Shown piece by piece: positions 1 through 8,767 of a DNA stretch of 64,000 bases. The position numbers were made by a program, and so were the translations under genes. Position 1 is the stretch's first letter, and each line of letters begins with the position of its first letter. A model generated the notes under the pieces. The model did not search any database and was not told the DNA's origin. It worked only from the letters and a program-made list of their open reading frames with translations. Location: the NCBI GenBank assembly GCA_019347575.1, contig JAHWKY010000001.1, positions 124,001 to 188,000 on the forward strand, given 5' to 3'. The stretch comes from Actinomycetota bacterium. GTDB taxonomy: Bacteria; Actinomycetota; Nitriliruptoria; Nitriliruptorales; Nitriliruptoraceae.

Positions 1-1
1 C

Positions 2-391
2 CCGACGGTTCGCACTGATCCCGAGGTCGTCGAGGCCTGCCGCGCCTTCGTCGACCACGTCGGCAAGGTCGGCGTGCTCTGCGGTGACCGGGCCGGGTTC
101 ATCGTGAACGCACTGCTGTTCCCCTACCTCAACGACGCGGTCAAGATGCTCAGCAGCCACTACGCCACCGCAGAGCAGATCGACACCGCGATGAAGCTCG
201 GCTGTGCGCACCCCATGGGGCCCTTCGAGCTCATGGACATCGTCGGTCTCGACGTGACGCTCGCCATCATCGAGCGTCTCCACGAGGAGTTCCGGGAGCC
301 CTCCTTCACCGCCGCCCCGTTGCTGCGGTACATGGTGGAGTCGGGGTTCCTCGGGCGGAAGGCCGGCCGCGGTTTCTACGTGTACACGTGA
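2..391 (+). CDS. 3-hydroxyacyl-CoA (3-hydroxybutyryl-CoA) dehydrogenase, C-terminal part
   Basis: The reading frame is open from the window edge, so only the last ~129 codons are present. It carries the C-terminal helical domain of the family: a DRAGFIVNALLFPYLNDAV segment, then a GCAHPMGPFELMDIVGLD stretch typical of short-chain 3-hydroxyacyl-CoA dehydrogenases that interconvert 3-hydroxy- and 3-oxoacyl-CoA with NAD(P). The N-terminal Rossmann domain lies outside the window. An internal GTG at 74 is not the true start because the domain extends upstream. The stop overlaps the next start as GTGA. The neighbouring thiolase and mutase genes fit an acyl-CoA metabolism locus. Confidence 0.9.
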   Translation, partial: PTVRTDPEVVEACRAFVDHVGKVGVLCGDRAGFIVNALLFPYLNDAVKMLSSHYATAEQIDTAMKLGCAHPMGPFELMDIVGLDVTLAIIERLHEEFREPSFTAAPLLRYMVESGFLGRKAGRGFYVYT

Positions 392-702
392 CCAACAACC
401 TCCGCGAGCTCGCCAGGCTGCTGCCGGACATCGCCCGCCTGCTCGTACGGCTGATGCGCGACCCTCGTGTGCCGTGGCACGGCAAGGCGGTGGCTGCGGG
501 CGCCGCGGCCTACGCCCTCAGTCCCATCGACGTCGTGCCCGACTTCCTGCCGGTCGTGGGCAGCCTCGACGACGTCTACCTCGTCATGCGGGCTCTCCGC
601 TACCTCGTCCACACGGCCGGCTACGACGTCGTGCGCGATGCGTGGCCGGGGACCGATGACGGGTTCCTGGCGCTCATGGTCCTGTCCGGCATGAAGGACT
701 GA
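388..702 (+). CDS. DUF1232 (YkvA-like) small membrane-associated protein
   Basis: 104 aa. The diagnostic DUF1232 core is visible: ALSPIDVVPDFLPVVGSLDD (about residues 43-62), preceded by a helix with PWHGKAVA. Family members are small, probably membrane-associated proteins of unknown biochemical role. The GTG start overlaps the stop of the upstream dehydrogenase by 4 bp, so the two are probably translationally coupled. No enzymatic motif is visible, and I assign the family only. Confidence 0.85.
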   Translation: MTNNLRELARLLPDIARLLVRLMRDPRVPWHGKAVAAGAAAYALSPIDVVPDFLPVVGSLDDVYLVMRALRYLVHTAGYDVVRDAWPGTDDGFLALMVLSGMKD

Positions 703-739
703 ACTACCCTTCCGCGTCCGCTCGAGGTTCGGGGAGCAC

Positions 740-1612
740 GTGAGCAAGAAGAGTCACCGACGGCAGATCGAACGAGCCCGCGCGAAGCGTGAGGCGGAGC
801 GCATGGGCGCGCGCCGGCGACGCACCCGCGCCGTGGCTATCACGCTGGTGTTCCTGCTCGTCGGCGGCACGGTCGTGGCGCTGGTGGCCGGCGGTGGTGA
901 TGACGTCCCCGATCCCGAGATCGTCGCCACGGACGACCCCTTCGCCACCGAGACGCCGGATGATCCGGCCGCCACCGCACCAGCCGACGATCCCGTGGCA
1001 ACCGCAACGCCGGCCGATCTCGAGGCGCTCCCGCCACCACCGGCCCGCGAGTCGCTCGAACCCTGCGACACCACGCGCCCCGAGGGTGCCGATGCCGAGA
1101 GGCCGACCTGGGACGCCCCACCCGACATGAGCATCGACCAGTCCGCCACGTACCACGCCACCATCGCGACGACCTGTGGCGACATCACGCTCGAGCTGTT
1201 CGCCGCCGACGCTCCGCTCGCGGTGAACAACCTCGTGTTCCTGGCCGAGAACGACTTCTACGACGCGGTTCCGTTCCACCGCACCATCTGGGGCTTCATG
1301 ATCCAGGGGGGTGACCCGACGGGCACGGGCACGGGCGGGCCGGGCTACAGCTTCGAGGACGAGCTAGGTACGGTGGCCAAGTACGGGTTCGCGCGCGGCA
1401 ACCTCGCGATGGCGAACTCGGGACCCAACACGAACGGATCGCAGTTCTTCATCGTCCACGACGACGCTTCGCACCTGACGACCCACACCGTGTTCGGTCG
1501 GGTCACCGAAGGCATCGAGGTCGTCGACCGCATCGCGGCCATGCCCGCCGGCCCGAACGGCGAGGTCGAGGCGCCGGTGTGGATCACCGACGTCACGATC
1601 ACCGAGAGCTGA
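740..1612 (+). CDS. membrane-anchored cyclophilin-type peptidyl-prolyl isomerase
   Basis: 290 aa. The basic N-terminus ([20 protein letters not shown]) precedes one transmembrane segment at about residues 34-52, then a Pro/Ala/Asp-rich linker and a cyclophilin domain from about 135. The domain has [19 protein letters not shown] and [19 protein letters not shown], the active-site blocks of cyclophilins that isomerise X-Pro bonds. The topology suggests an extracytoplasmic foldase tethered to the membrane. In the block after QGGDP it is close to its downstream neighbour, so a tandem duplication is likely. GTG start. Confidence 0.93.
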   Translation: MSKKSHRRQIERARAKREAERMGARRRRTRAVAITLVFLLVGGTVVALVAGGGDDVPDPEIVATDDPFATETPDDPAATAPADDPVATATPADLEALPPPPARESLEPCDTTRPEGADAERPTWDAPPDMSIDQSATYHATIATTCGDITLELFAADAPLAVNNLVFLAENDFYDAVPFHRTIWGFMIQGGDPTGTGTGGPGYSFEDELGTVAKYGFARGNLAMANSGPNTNGSQFFIVHDDASHLTTHTVFGRVTEGIEVVDRIAAMPAGPNGEVEAPVWITDVTITES

Positions 1613-1644
1613 GCTCCCCCGCACACCCGACGAGAGGTACGCAC

Positions 1645-2157
1645 GTGGCTAGCTACGACGCCCCGCCCGAGATGCAGATCGATCCCGAGAAGTCCTACCG
1701 CGCCACGATCTCGACCTCCGAAGGGGACATCGAGCTCGACCTGTTCGCGTCGGAGAGCCCCGCCACCGTCAACAACTTCACGTTCCTGGCGCGCGAGGGG
1801 TTCTACGACGGCGTCATCTTCCACCGCGTCATCGCAGGCTTCATGATCCAGGGCGGCGACCCGACGGGCACGGGCACGGGGGGGCCGGGCTACCGGTTCG
1901 CCGACGAGCTCGATGCCGCTCGGGACCGCGGCTACTCCCGGGGCACGGTGGCGATGGCCAACGCGGGCCCGAACACCAACGGGTCACAGTTCTTCATCAT
2001 GCACCGTGACGGAGGCCTGCCCCCGAACTACTCGGTGTTCGGCGAGGTGACGTCGGGGATGGACGCGGTCGATGCCATCGCCACGACCGACACCGACGGC
2101 CGTGATCGGCCGGTCGAGGACAAGGTGATCCGATCGGTGGCCATCCACGAGTCGTGA
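1645..2157 (+). CDS. cytosolic cyclophilin-type peptidyl-prolyl isomerase
   Basis: 170 aa from GTG 1645. I chose this start because GAGAGG at 1632-1637 sits at normal spacing, and an in-frame extension back to 1579 would only run into the upstream gene. It is a single-domain cyclophilin with [19 protein letters not shown] and [20 protein letters not shown]. There is no signal peptide or membrane segment, so it should act in the cytoplasm, unlike its anchored upstream paralogue. The repeated [14 protein letters not shown] block in both genes supports duplication. Confidence 0.94.
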   Translation: MASYDAPPEMQIDPEKSYRATISTSEGDIELDLFASESPATVNNFTFLAREGFYDGVIFHRVIAGFMIQGGDPTGTGTGGPGYRFADELDAARDRGYSRGTVAMANAGPNTNGSQFFIMHRDGGLPPNYSVFGEVTSGMDAVDAIATTDTDGRDRPVEDKVIRSVAIHES

Positions 2158-2160
2158 TCG

Positions 2161-2697
2161 GTGGCGCTCCGCCCGCCCCGCCCCCGTCGGGCTCGACGGC
2201 TCGTCCGGGTCGCGCTCGCGACGGGGGCGGCCACGCTCGTCGCCGTGGTCGCGGTCATCGCGTTCTCGCTCACCCGTGGGCCGCGCCCTGAGGAGCAGGT
2301 GGCCGAGCGCTTCCTGACTGCGTTGCTGCAAGGCGAGGGGGGAGCGGCGTACGCGCTGACCACCCCGGAGTACCGCGCCGTCGTCTTCGAGCGGGACCTT
2401 GACGCCATCGCGGACGCGCTCGCCGACGTGGCGGGGACGGGGGCAGCGCTGACCATCCTCGGTTCCGAGCGCACGGTCCCTGAACCGGTGACGCCCGAGT
2501 CGCTGGTGGGCTACCAGGCCATCACGGACGTCGGCCGAATCGAGGGTGTCGTGACCCTGGAGCAGCAGCCCGACGACGGCTGGGCCGTGCGTGAGGTCAG
2601 CCACCGCTTCCCCGGCGCGGACCCCGAGGACGTGGCCGAGGTGCAGGAACTGTTGCGACGGCTGAACCAGCAGGTCACCCAGCGTGTGAGCGGGTGA
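2161..2697 (+). CDS. single-pass membrane protein with NTF2-like/DUF4878-type extracellular domain
   Basis: 178 aa. The N-terminus RPPRPRRARRLVRV is strongly basic and is followed by a hydrophobic helix at about residues 18-38. The outer part begins EEQVAERFLTALLQGEGGAAYALTTPEYRAVV, a layout like lumenal NTF2-fold domains (helix, then a cone-shaped sheet). No catalytic motif is seen. It follows the cyclophilin by 3 bp and ends 3 bp before a convergent gene. Function unknown; the fold assignment is tentative. Confidence 0.7.
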   Translation: MALRPPRPRRARRLVRVALATGAATLVAVVAVIAFSLTRGPRPEEQVAERFLTALLQGEGGAAYALTTPEYRAVVFERDLDAIADALADVAGTGAALTILGSERTVPEPVTPESLVGYQAITDVGRIEGVVTLEQQPDDGWAVREVSHRFPGADPEDVAEVQELLRRLNQQVTQRVSG

Positions 2698-2700
2698 GGG

Positions 2701-3171
2701 TCAGCCCCACCACCTCGGTTGGGCGACCATCGCCCACACGACGAAGAAGAGCACGATCAGGTCGACGAGGCTGTAGGTCCCGATCTGCTGGCCGATGGCG
2801 GCGAGCGCGGGCGCGTCGGGGCCTTCCTCCTCGGCTATCTCGAGGTAGCGCTTGGCCCTCGACTCGGTGAGGCCGTTGCCGATGATCAGCGAAGCGATGA
2901 TCCCCGCGAAGCCGATGGTGATGAACGGATCGCTGAACGCTAGACCGTCCTCGGTGAGGACCATGATGATGCCGAACACGAGCGTGGCGATCGCCGCCGG
3001 CGCGAACAGGCGCGGCCCCATCCAGCTCGCCATCCGCGTCATCTTCAACAGCCCGGCGCTATCACGCTGCATCCCGAGGTAGGCGAACTGCAGGTAGAGC
3101 GTCACGCCAGCGCCGAGCCAGACGATCGCCCCGACGATGTGGAGGAACTTCCACAGCTCGTAGCCGCTCAA
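2701..3171 (-). CDS. DUF2269-type integral membrane protein
   Basis: 156 aa with four predicted transmembrane segments. It starts with YELWKFLHIVGAIVWLGAG, a motif common to DUF2269 and copper-resistance/CopD-like membrane families (lone His in the first helix). A cytoplasmic or periplasmic loop around residues 100-120 is acidic (EIAEEEGPDAPAL). No substrate can be read from sequence. It lies in the same orientation as the upstream alcohol dehydrogenase gene and converges on the membrane protein ending at 2697. Confidence 0.75.
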   Translation of the reverse strand: MSGYELWKFLHIVGAIVWLGAGVTLYLQFAYLGMQRDSAGLLKMTRMASWMGPRLFAPAAIATLVFGIIMVLTEDGLAFSDPFITIGFAGIIASLIIGNGLTESRAKRYLEIAEEEGPDAPALAAIGQQIGTYSLVDLIVLFFVVWAMVAQPRWWG

Positions 3172-3235
3172 CGCACACCTCCCGAAGGCTGTCGGGGAAC
3201 GTATTCGGGAGTCGTGCCTCTGTCACGGGTTCGGC

Positions 3236-4303
3236 TCATGCCCCGTCGTAAGTGATGATCATCCGGATGGGGTGCTCGTCGCGGTTCTCGAGGATCTCGA
3301 GCGCCCGCGGGAAGTCCTCGATGTCGAACTCGTGCGTGATGGAGCGGGTCAGATCGAGCCGTCCGGCCTCGATCAGGTCCATCAGCTCGCCGAGGTCCTG
3401 CGGGGTCGAGCCGAACGAGCCGACCAGTTCGAGCTCCTGCGCCACGAACAGCGCCTCCGGCAGCAGGTGGAGCGGCTCGGGGGTCAGGCCCACGACGGTG
3501 GCGCGTCCACCCGGCTTCAGGCACTTCACCGCCTGGTCCACGGTCTCGTTCTTCCCGACGAACTCGAACGAGCGGTCCACCCCGCCGGTCAGCTGGCGGA
3601 TGGCCTTCGCCGGCTTGCCGTCGGACGCGTCGATCACCTCGTCGGCGCCCCACGCGGTGGCCCGCTCGAGGTTGACGGGGTCGACGTCCACGCCGATGAC
3701 GGTGCACCCCGAGAGCTTCGCGAGCTGCACGGCGTGCATCCCGAGGCCGCCGAGTCCGAAGATGGCGCACACGACCCCCTCACCCACACCGCCACGCTTC
3801 AGCGCGTGGTATGGCGTGGCGACCGCGTCGGTGAGGATCGCGGCGTGCGCCAGAGGTACCTCCGGGGGGACGGGGACGAGGTAGTCCGCCCCGACCGCCG
3901 CGTACTCGGCCTGCGCACCGTCGGCGTCGATGCCGGGGATCGACAGGTTCGGGCAGATGGCGTGACGACCGACCTCGCAGTAGCTGCAGGTGCCGCAGGG
4001 GCGTGCCATGAGGAAGGCCACCCGGTCTCCGGGTGACCAATCGGAGACGTCGTCGCCGAGGGCCGCGATGATGCCAGCCGGTTCGTGCCCCAGGGTCTGG
4101 GGCAGTGACGGGCCGTGGGGCGTCACACCCTGCACGACGTGGAGGTCGCTCGCACACACGCCGCAGGCGGCGATGCGCACCAGGACCTCACCGTGACCGG
4201 GCTCGGGAACCGGCACCTCGTCGATGCGGACGTCGTCGCCCCCTTCGACGCGGGAGCGGTGCAGACGTGCGGCGCGCATGGTCGAGGGGATCTGCACGGG
4301 CAA
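3236..4303 (-). CDS. zinc-dependent medium-chain alcohol dehydrogenase
   Basis: 355 aa, full MDR length. Catalytic zinc ligands are visible as C50 in GVCASDLH and H73-E74 in LGHEPAG. The structural zinc loop has C103, C106, C109 and C117 (RPCGTCSYCEVGRHAIC). The coenzyme fold shows GLGGLGMHAVQLAK near residue 180 followed by an acidic VDVD, which favours NAD over NADP. It should oxidise an alcohol or reduce an aldehyde; the substrate is not evident. The family also contains formaldehyde and sorbitol dehydrogenases. Confidence 0.93.
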   Translation of the reverse strand: MPVQIPSTMRAARLHRSRVEGGDDVRIDEVPVPEPGHGEVLVRIAACGVCASDLHVVQGVTPHGPSLPQTLGHEPAGIIAALGDDVSDWSPGDRVAFLMARPCGTCSYCEVGRHAICPNLSIPGIDADGAQAEYAAVGADYLVPVPPEVPLAHAAILTDAVATPYHALKRGGVGEGVVCAIFGLGGLGMHAVQLAKLSGCTVIGVDVDPVNLERATAWGADEVIDASDGKPAKAIRQLTGGVDRSFEFVGKNETVDQAVKCLKPGGRATVVGLTPEPLHLLPEALFVAQELELVGSFGSTPQDLGELMDLIEAGRLDLTRSITHEFDIEDFPRALEILENRDEHPIRMIITYDGA

Positions 4304-4320
4304 CCTCAGCTAGTGGTGGG

Positions 4321-4740
4321 TCAGTCTTCGCCGGCTGCCGCCGGCGGCTCGTTGGGACCGTCGTCCCCGGGCCAGGGTGGGAGGTCGTCGAGCGTGATCT
4401 CGTCACGCCTGATGCCGCGGTCGAAGTCGCGCATACGTTGGGGGTAGCCGACGATGGCAGCGTCGTAGAGCGGCACGTTGTGCTTCGTGCACAGCTCGTC
4501 CGCCTGGTCGCGGTCGCGCACCGGACGGCGCAGGTACTCCCCATCACCGGCGACCAGCAGCAGCGTGGTCGAGTAGATGGCCGTCCGCGGCTCCATGTAG
4601 CCCTCGACCCCGTTGCGGGTCCGGAGGAACTCCTCGAGGTCCTTCGTGGAGATCTTGGAGGGCGGCGCGCTCGACGGACCGGGCGAGCGGCCCTTGCTCT
4701 CGCCCTTGAACCACGCGCGGATGCGGTCGGAGAAGCTCAC
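4321..4740 (-). CDS. conserved hypothetical protein
   Basis: 139 aa from a GTG at 4740 that overlaps the stop of the GNAT gene (GTGA), so the two are coupled. The N-terminal ~30 residues are basic and Pro/Ser-rich. The rest, from STKDLEEFLRTRNGVEGYMEP through NVPLYDAAIVGYPQRMRDFD, looks like a compact globular domain, and the C-terminus is acidic and Pro-rich. I do not recognise a catalytic family. The longer in-frame extension to 5028 is rejected because it runs through the GNAT gene. Confidence 0.65.
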   Translation of the reverse strand: MSFSDRIRAWFKGESKGRSPGPSSAPPSKISTKDLEEFLRTRNGVEGYMEPRTAIYSTTLLLVAGDGEYLRRPVRDRDQADELCTKHNVPLYDAAIVGYPQRMRDFDRGIRRDEITLDDLPPWPGDDGPNEPPAAAGED

Positions 4741-5555
4741 GGGCCCGTCCACCGGTAGACGTGGTAGTCGATCACCGGTCGGAACCCGAGCGTCCGCATC
4801 GTCGGTTCGCTGTCGGGCGTCGCCAAAGTGACCCCGACGTCGTAGCCGAGCGCAGCCGCATCGTGGAGCGCACGCAGAGTGATGGCCGTGGCGTAGCCGG
4901 CGTGGCGATGCCCGGGGAGGGTCGCCAGACCACTTATCCCGGCCGCATCCGTCGTGCAGAGCAACGAGCCGACGGCGACGAGCCCTTCCCCAGCTCCGTA
5001 CACGCCGTAGATGGCCCCGTGGTCCCACGGCCGCGCGTGGCGCAGCACGGCTCGGGCGAGATCCTCGAACAGCAGCTGGTCATCGGTACCCAGACCGAAC
5101 CCCGTCACCGACACGGCAGCGATGTTCGCGGCCAGCGTGGGATCGGCGATCAGATCCGCGTGGTGGGCGCCTTCGGCATCGTGCGCCACGTGGTCGGGCA
5201 GCGTCGTCGTCGCCATGCCGTGGATCGTCGGGAGCGCGATGTACCCACGCTCCCGCATCAACGCTGCCGTGTCGTCCGCTTCGATGAGCGATTCGATCCA
5301 CAGTGTGTGGTCGAACGGACCGAAGAACCCGCTCACCTCGGACATCGTGAGATCGAACTGCTGGAGGTCGAGCGCCGTGGCTCGGTTCAAGACGGACCGG
5401 TGACCGACCCCGACCATGATCCCCCGATCCGTGACGTGGACCCGACCGCGACCGGCGAGGTGACCCGTCGCGACGAGCTCGATCCGGAAGTGGTCACGAA
5501 CCGCAGAGGCGAGGTCGGCGTCGCTCCACGTGCGATCGGTGTCCGCGACGGTCAC
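4737..5555 (-). CDS. GNAT-family N-acetyltransferase, two-domain
   Basis: 272 aa. The C-terminal half holds the acetyl-CoA-binding motif A of GNAT enzymes, GLATLPGHRHAGYATAITLRAL (about residues 205-226), followed by PDSEPTMRTLGFRPVIDYHVY, the usual end of the fold. The N-terminal ~110 residues may be a degenerate second GNAT or an adaptor domain. Substrate unknown. The downstream hypothetical gene overlaps it by 4 bp, suggesting one transcript. Confidence 0.8.
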   Translation of the reverse strand: MTVADTDRTWSDADLASAVRDHFRIELVATGHLAGRGRVHVTDRGIMVGVGHRSVLNRATALDLQQFDLTMSEVSGFFGPFDHTLWIESLIEADDTAALMRERGYIALPTIHGMATTTLPDHVAHDAEGAHHADLIADPTLAANIAAVSVTGFGLGTDDQLLFEDLARAVLRHARPWDHGAIYGVYGAGEGLVAVGSLLCTTDAAGISGLATLPGHRHAGYATAITLRALHDAAALGYDVGVTLATPDSEPTMRTLGFRPVIDYHVYRWTGP

Positions 5556-5596
5556 ACCCTCTCCCGGTCGGTCGACGCCAGGCTACCAACGCCGCG

Positions 5597-6004
5597 TCAG
5601 GCCTCGTCCTCGACGAGCTCGACCAGGACACCACCGGTGCCCTTCGGGTGCACGAACGCGACGGTGTGCCCGCCACCCCCGGGGCGAGGATCCTCGTCGA
5701 TCAGCCGGACGCCCTCCTCACGCAGGTGCTCCAGCGCCCCGGCCACGGAACGCACGCCGAACCCGAGGTGGTGCAGCCCCGGTCCGGAACGGGCGATGAA
5801 GCGAGCGATCGGACTGTCCTCCCGTGTCGCCTGGAGCAGCTGGATGTAGGTGTCGCCGACCTTGAGCATCGCCTCCTCGACGCCGTCGGACTCGACGACC
5901 TCGCGATACTCGGGCACGAGGCCGAACGCGCGTCGGTAGAACTCGAGAGCTTCGTCGAGATCGTCGACCGCGATCGCGATCTGGTCGATACGGGTGACGT
6001 CCAC
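5597..6004 (-). CDS. mce: methylmalonyl-CoA epimerase (VOC superfamily)
   Basis: 135 aa, typical length. It starts with RIDQIAIAVDDLDEALEFYRRAFG and ends with GHTVAFVHPKGTGGVLVELVE, with GLHHLGFGVRSV in between. These give the metal-binding His and Glu ligands of the vicinal-oxygen-chelate fold of methylmalonyl-CoA epimerase, which interconverts the 2R and 2S epimers. It is divergent from the PLP decarboxylase and near thiolase, meaB and a B12 mutase. The chosen GTG at 6004 gives the normal N-terminus. Confidence 0.93.
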   Translation of the reverse strand: MDVTRIDQIAIAVDDLDEALEFYRRAFGLVPEYREVVESDGVEEAMLKVGDTYIQLLQATREDSPIARFIARSGPGLHHLGFGVRSVAGALEHLREEGVRLIDEDPRPGGGGHTVAFVHPKGTGGVLVELVEDEA

Positions 6005-6071
6005 GTGTCCTCCAGCGGCTGGTCAGGAGCATGGTGCCGCGCCACGTCCCCAGCTGCCCAGCCCCTTGGGG

Positions 6072-6095
6072 CATCCTCCCCGAGACAGGAGGATG
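6072..6095 (+). promoter_or_regulatory. hairpin that buries the Shine-Dalgarno of the decarboxylase gene
   Basis: CATCCTCC (6072-6079) is perfectly complementary to GGAGGATG (6088-6095) across an 8-nt loop. The second arm contains the AGGAGG used by the GTG start at 6101. In mRNA the closed form would hide the ribosome-binding site. The base pairing is directly visible; a regulatory role is inference. Confidence 0.5.
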
Positions 6096-6100
6096 GACGG

Positions 6101-7513
6101 GTGCGACACGTGGACTGGACCGAGGTCACGAGGGTCGCCTACGAGGCGGCAGGCGAGTACCTCGCGTCGCTGCCGGAGCGGCGGATCCTGCCCCCGTCGA
6201 CGCCCGAGGAGGTCCACGCGGATCTCGACGGGCCGCTGCCTGAGGAGCCGCAGGACCCTGCGGACGTGGTGGCCGAGGTGGCGCGCCGCATCGCTCCGCA
6301 CGTGACGGCCATGAACGCGGGCCGCTTCTTCGGCTTCGTCATCGGGGGCACCCACCCCGCCGGCCTCGGCGCGGAGTGGCTGGTGACGGCGTGGGATCAG
6401 AACGCCGGCCTGTACGCGCCCACCCCCGGTGTGTCGGTTGCCGAGGAGGTGGCGGGGCGATGGCTCGTGGAGCTGATGGAGCTGCCGCCGGAGGCCAGCG
6501 TCGGCTTCGTCACCGGAGGGCAGATGGCCAACTGGACCTGCCTCGCAGCGGCCCGTCATCACGTGCTCGCGGAGGCGGGTTGGGACGTCGAGCGCGACGG
6601 CCTCCAGGACGCCCCGCACGTCTCCGTAGTCGCCGGCGAGGAGCGGCACACCACGATCGATCGCTCCCTGCGCTACCTCGGTCTGGGTGCGGGGCGGTTG
6701 CTGACGGCCGCCGCCGATGAACAGGGCAGGGTGGATGCCTCCGCGCTGGACGAGGTGCTGCGGGGAGTGAGCGGCCCCACCATCGTCGCCGCGCAAGCGG
6801 GCAACGTGAACAGCGGTGCCTTCGACCCGTTGCCCGCCGTCGCCGACGCTGTCGACGCTCACCGCGAGCGCGGGAACCCCGCCTGGTTGCACGTCGACGG
6901 CGCGTTCGGGTTGTGGGCCGCGGTGAGTCCGACCACCCGCCACCTCACGGCGGGTGCCGACCGTGCGGACTCGTGGAGCACCGACGGCCACAAGTGGTTG
7001 AACGTGCCCTACGACAGCGGCTACGCGTTCACCCGCCACCCCGACGCGCACCGCGGCGCGACGACGACGAGGGCCAGCTACCTCATCCAGGGAACCGGAG
7101 ACGAACGTGACCCCCTCGACTGGGGGCCCGAGTTCTCCCGTCGAGCCCGGGGCGTCGCCACGTACGCCGTGCTGTTGGCGCTGGGTCGCTCCGGCGTCGC
7201 GGACGTGGTCGAGAGCTGCTGCCGCCACGCCAGCAGGCTCGCGCGCGACCTCGCGGCGACGGACGGCATCGAGATCCGCAACGACGTGGTGCTCAACCAG
7301 GTGCTGGTGCGCTTCCGCGATCCCACCGGCCAGGACGACGACGGTCACACGCGGGCGGTGATCGAGCGGATCCAGGCCGACGGCGAGGTCTTCTTCTCGG
7401 GGACCACGTGGAGGGAGGAGGCGCTCATGCGCATCTCGGTCTCGGACTGGGTCACCGACGACGACGACGTCGAACGTGCGGTGGCCGCCGTGGTGGCGGC
7501 GCACACCGCCTGA
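6101..7513 (+). CDS. group II PLP-dependent decarboxylase
   Basis: 470 aa from GTG 6101, placed by AGGAGG at 6088-6093; the open frame upstream of it is antisense to the epimerase. The PLP lysine is K298 in STDGHKWLNVPYD, preceded by HVDGAFG with the pyridine-binding D266 and a ring-stacking H183. GFVTGGQMANWT is the phosphate-binding loop. The family decarboxylates amino acids (Asp, Glu, Tyr, Dopa type); the substrate cannot be read here. It stands upstream of the thiolase-meaB pair on the same strand. Confidence 0.9.
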   Translation: MRHVDWTEVTRVAYEAAGEYLASLPERRILPPSTPEEVHADLDGPLPEEPQDPADVVAEVARRIAPHVTAMNAGRFFGFVIGGTHPAGLGAEWLVTAWDQNAGLYAPTPGVSVAEEVAGRWLVELMELPPEASVGFVTGGQMANWTCLAAARHHVLAEAGWDVERDGLQDAPHVSVVAGEERHTTIDRSLRYLGLGAGRLLTAAADEQGRVDASALDEVLRGVSGPTIVAAQAGNVNSGAFDPLPAVADAVDAHRERGNPAWLHVDGAFGLWAAVSPTTRHLTAGADRADSWSTDGHKWLNVPYDSGYAFTRHPDAHRGATTTRASYLIQGTGDERDPLDWGPEFSRRARGVATYAVLLALGRSGVADVVESCCRHASRLARDLAATDGIEIRNDVVLNQVLVRFRDPTGQDDDGHTRAVIERIQADGEVFFSGTTWREEALMRISVSDWVTDDDDVERAVAAVVAAHTA

Positions 7514-7579
7514 GCGCGTTCGCGAGGGGCTCGGGGCGGGGCCTACCATGACCACACGCCTCACCAGGAGACCAGTCCC

Positions 7580-8767
7580 GTGACCGAGACCGTCGTCGTC
7601 GGCTACGCCCGCACCCCGATCGGCAAGTTCGGCGGAGGTTTCTCCAGCCTCAACGCCATGGACCTCGGCGGCCACGCCATCCGCGCCGCACTCGAGCGCG
7701 CGGGCGTCGAGGGTGAACAGGTGGGCTACGTGGTGATGGGGCACGTTCTCCAGGCCGGTCAGGGACAGATCACCTCCCGTCAGGCCGCGGTCAACGGCGG
7801 CATCCCCATGGGGGTCGCGTCGGAGACGGTGAACAAGGTCTGCCTGTCCGGCATGACGGCGGTCGCTCGCGCCGACGGGCTCATCCGCCTCGGCGACTTC
7901 GACCTCGTCGTGGCCGGAGGGATGGAGTCGATGACGACCGCCCCCTACGTGCTCGACAAGGCGCGCTTCGGCTACCGCCTCGGCGACGGGAGGCTCGTCG
8001 ACGTCATGCAGTACGACGGGCTGACGTGCGCCTTCGACATGTGCGCCATGGGCGAGGCCACCGACAACTACCAGGCCGAGCGCTTCGACATCAGCCGCGC
8101 CCGCCAGGACGAGTGGTCAGCCCGTTCCCACGAGCGTGCCGCCACGGCGTGGAAGGAAGGTGGGTTCGACGACGAGGTCGTCGCCGTCGAGGTGCCCCAG
8201 CGCAAGGGCGACCCCGAGGTCATCGAGCAGGACGAGGGCATACGCCCCGGCACCACCGCCGATCAGCTCGGTGGTCTGCGCCCCGTCTTCGTCAAGGAAG
8301 GCACGATCACCGCCGGGAACGCGTCACAGATCAGCGACGGCGGTGCTGCGCTCGTCCTGACGAGTCGCGAGAAGGCCGACGAGCTCGGGCTCGCGGCGCT
8401 CGCGACGATCAAGAGCTGGGGCACGGTGGCGGGCCCGGACCCGTCGCTGCACCTGCAGCCGTCGGCCGCCATCAAGCGAGCGGCCGACAAGATCGGGGCG
8501 GATCCCGCTGGGTTCGACCTATACGAGATCAACGAGGCGTTCGCGTCCGTGGCCATCGCGGCGACCGACGACCTCGGTCTCGACGAGGACAAGGTCAACG
8601 TCAACGGCGGGGCGGTGGCGCTCGGCCACCCGATCGGCTGCACCGGTGCCCGCCTCACGGTCTCGCTGATCAACGAGCTGCGCCGTCGAGGTGGCGGTAC
8701 GGGTGCCGCGGCGCTGTGCGGCGGCGGCGGTCAGGGCGACGCGCTCATCGTGGAGGTCACGGGCTGA
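7580..8767 (+). CDS. acetyl-CoA C-acetyltransferase (thiolase)
   Basis: 395 aa, complete. Active-site residues are visible: nucleophile C88 in NKVCLSGM, then GHPIGCTGAR with the catalytic His near 349, and the second Cys in ALCGGGGQGDA near 379. The enzyme condenses or cleaves acetyl-CoA/acetoacetyl-CoA; beta-ketothiolase activity on other chain lengths is possible. The stop codon overlaps the proposed start of meaB. A TACCAT hexamer at 7544-7549 is a possible -10. Confidence 0.95.
   Translation: MTETVVVGYARTPIGKFGGGFSSLNAMDLGGHAIRAALERAGVEGEQVGYVVMGHVLQAGQGQITSRQAAVNGGIPMGVASETVNKVCLSGMTAVARADGLIRLGDFDLVVAGGMESMTTAPYVLDKARFGYRLGDGRLVDVMQYDGLTCAFDMCAMGEATDNYQAERFDISRARQDEWSARSHERAATAWKEGGFDDEVVAVEVPQRKGDPEVIEQDEGIRPGTTADQLGGLRPVFVKEGTITAGNASQISDGGAALVLTSREKADELGLAALATIKSWGTVAGPDPSLHLQPSAAIKRAADKIGADPAGFDLYEINEAFASVAIAATDDLGLDEDKVNVNGGAVALGHPIGCTGARLTVSLINELRRRGGGTGAAALCGGGGQGDALIVEVTG

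Noticed and set aside
4741-5028. Extension of the 139-aa hypothetical protein upstream
   Set aside because: It would lie wholly inside the GNAT gene in another frame; the GTGA overlap gives a clean start.
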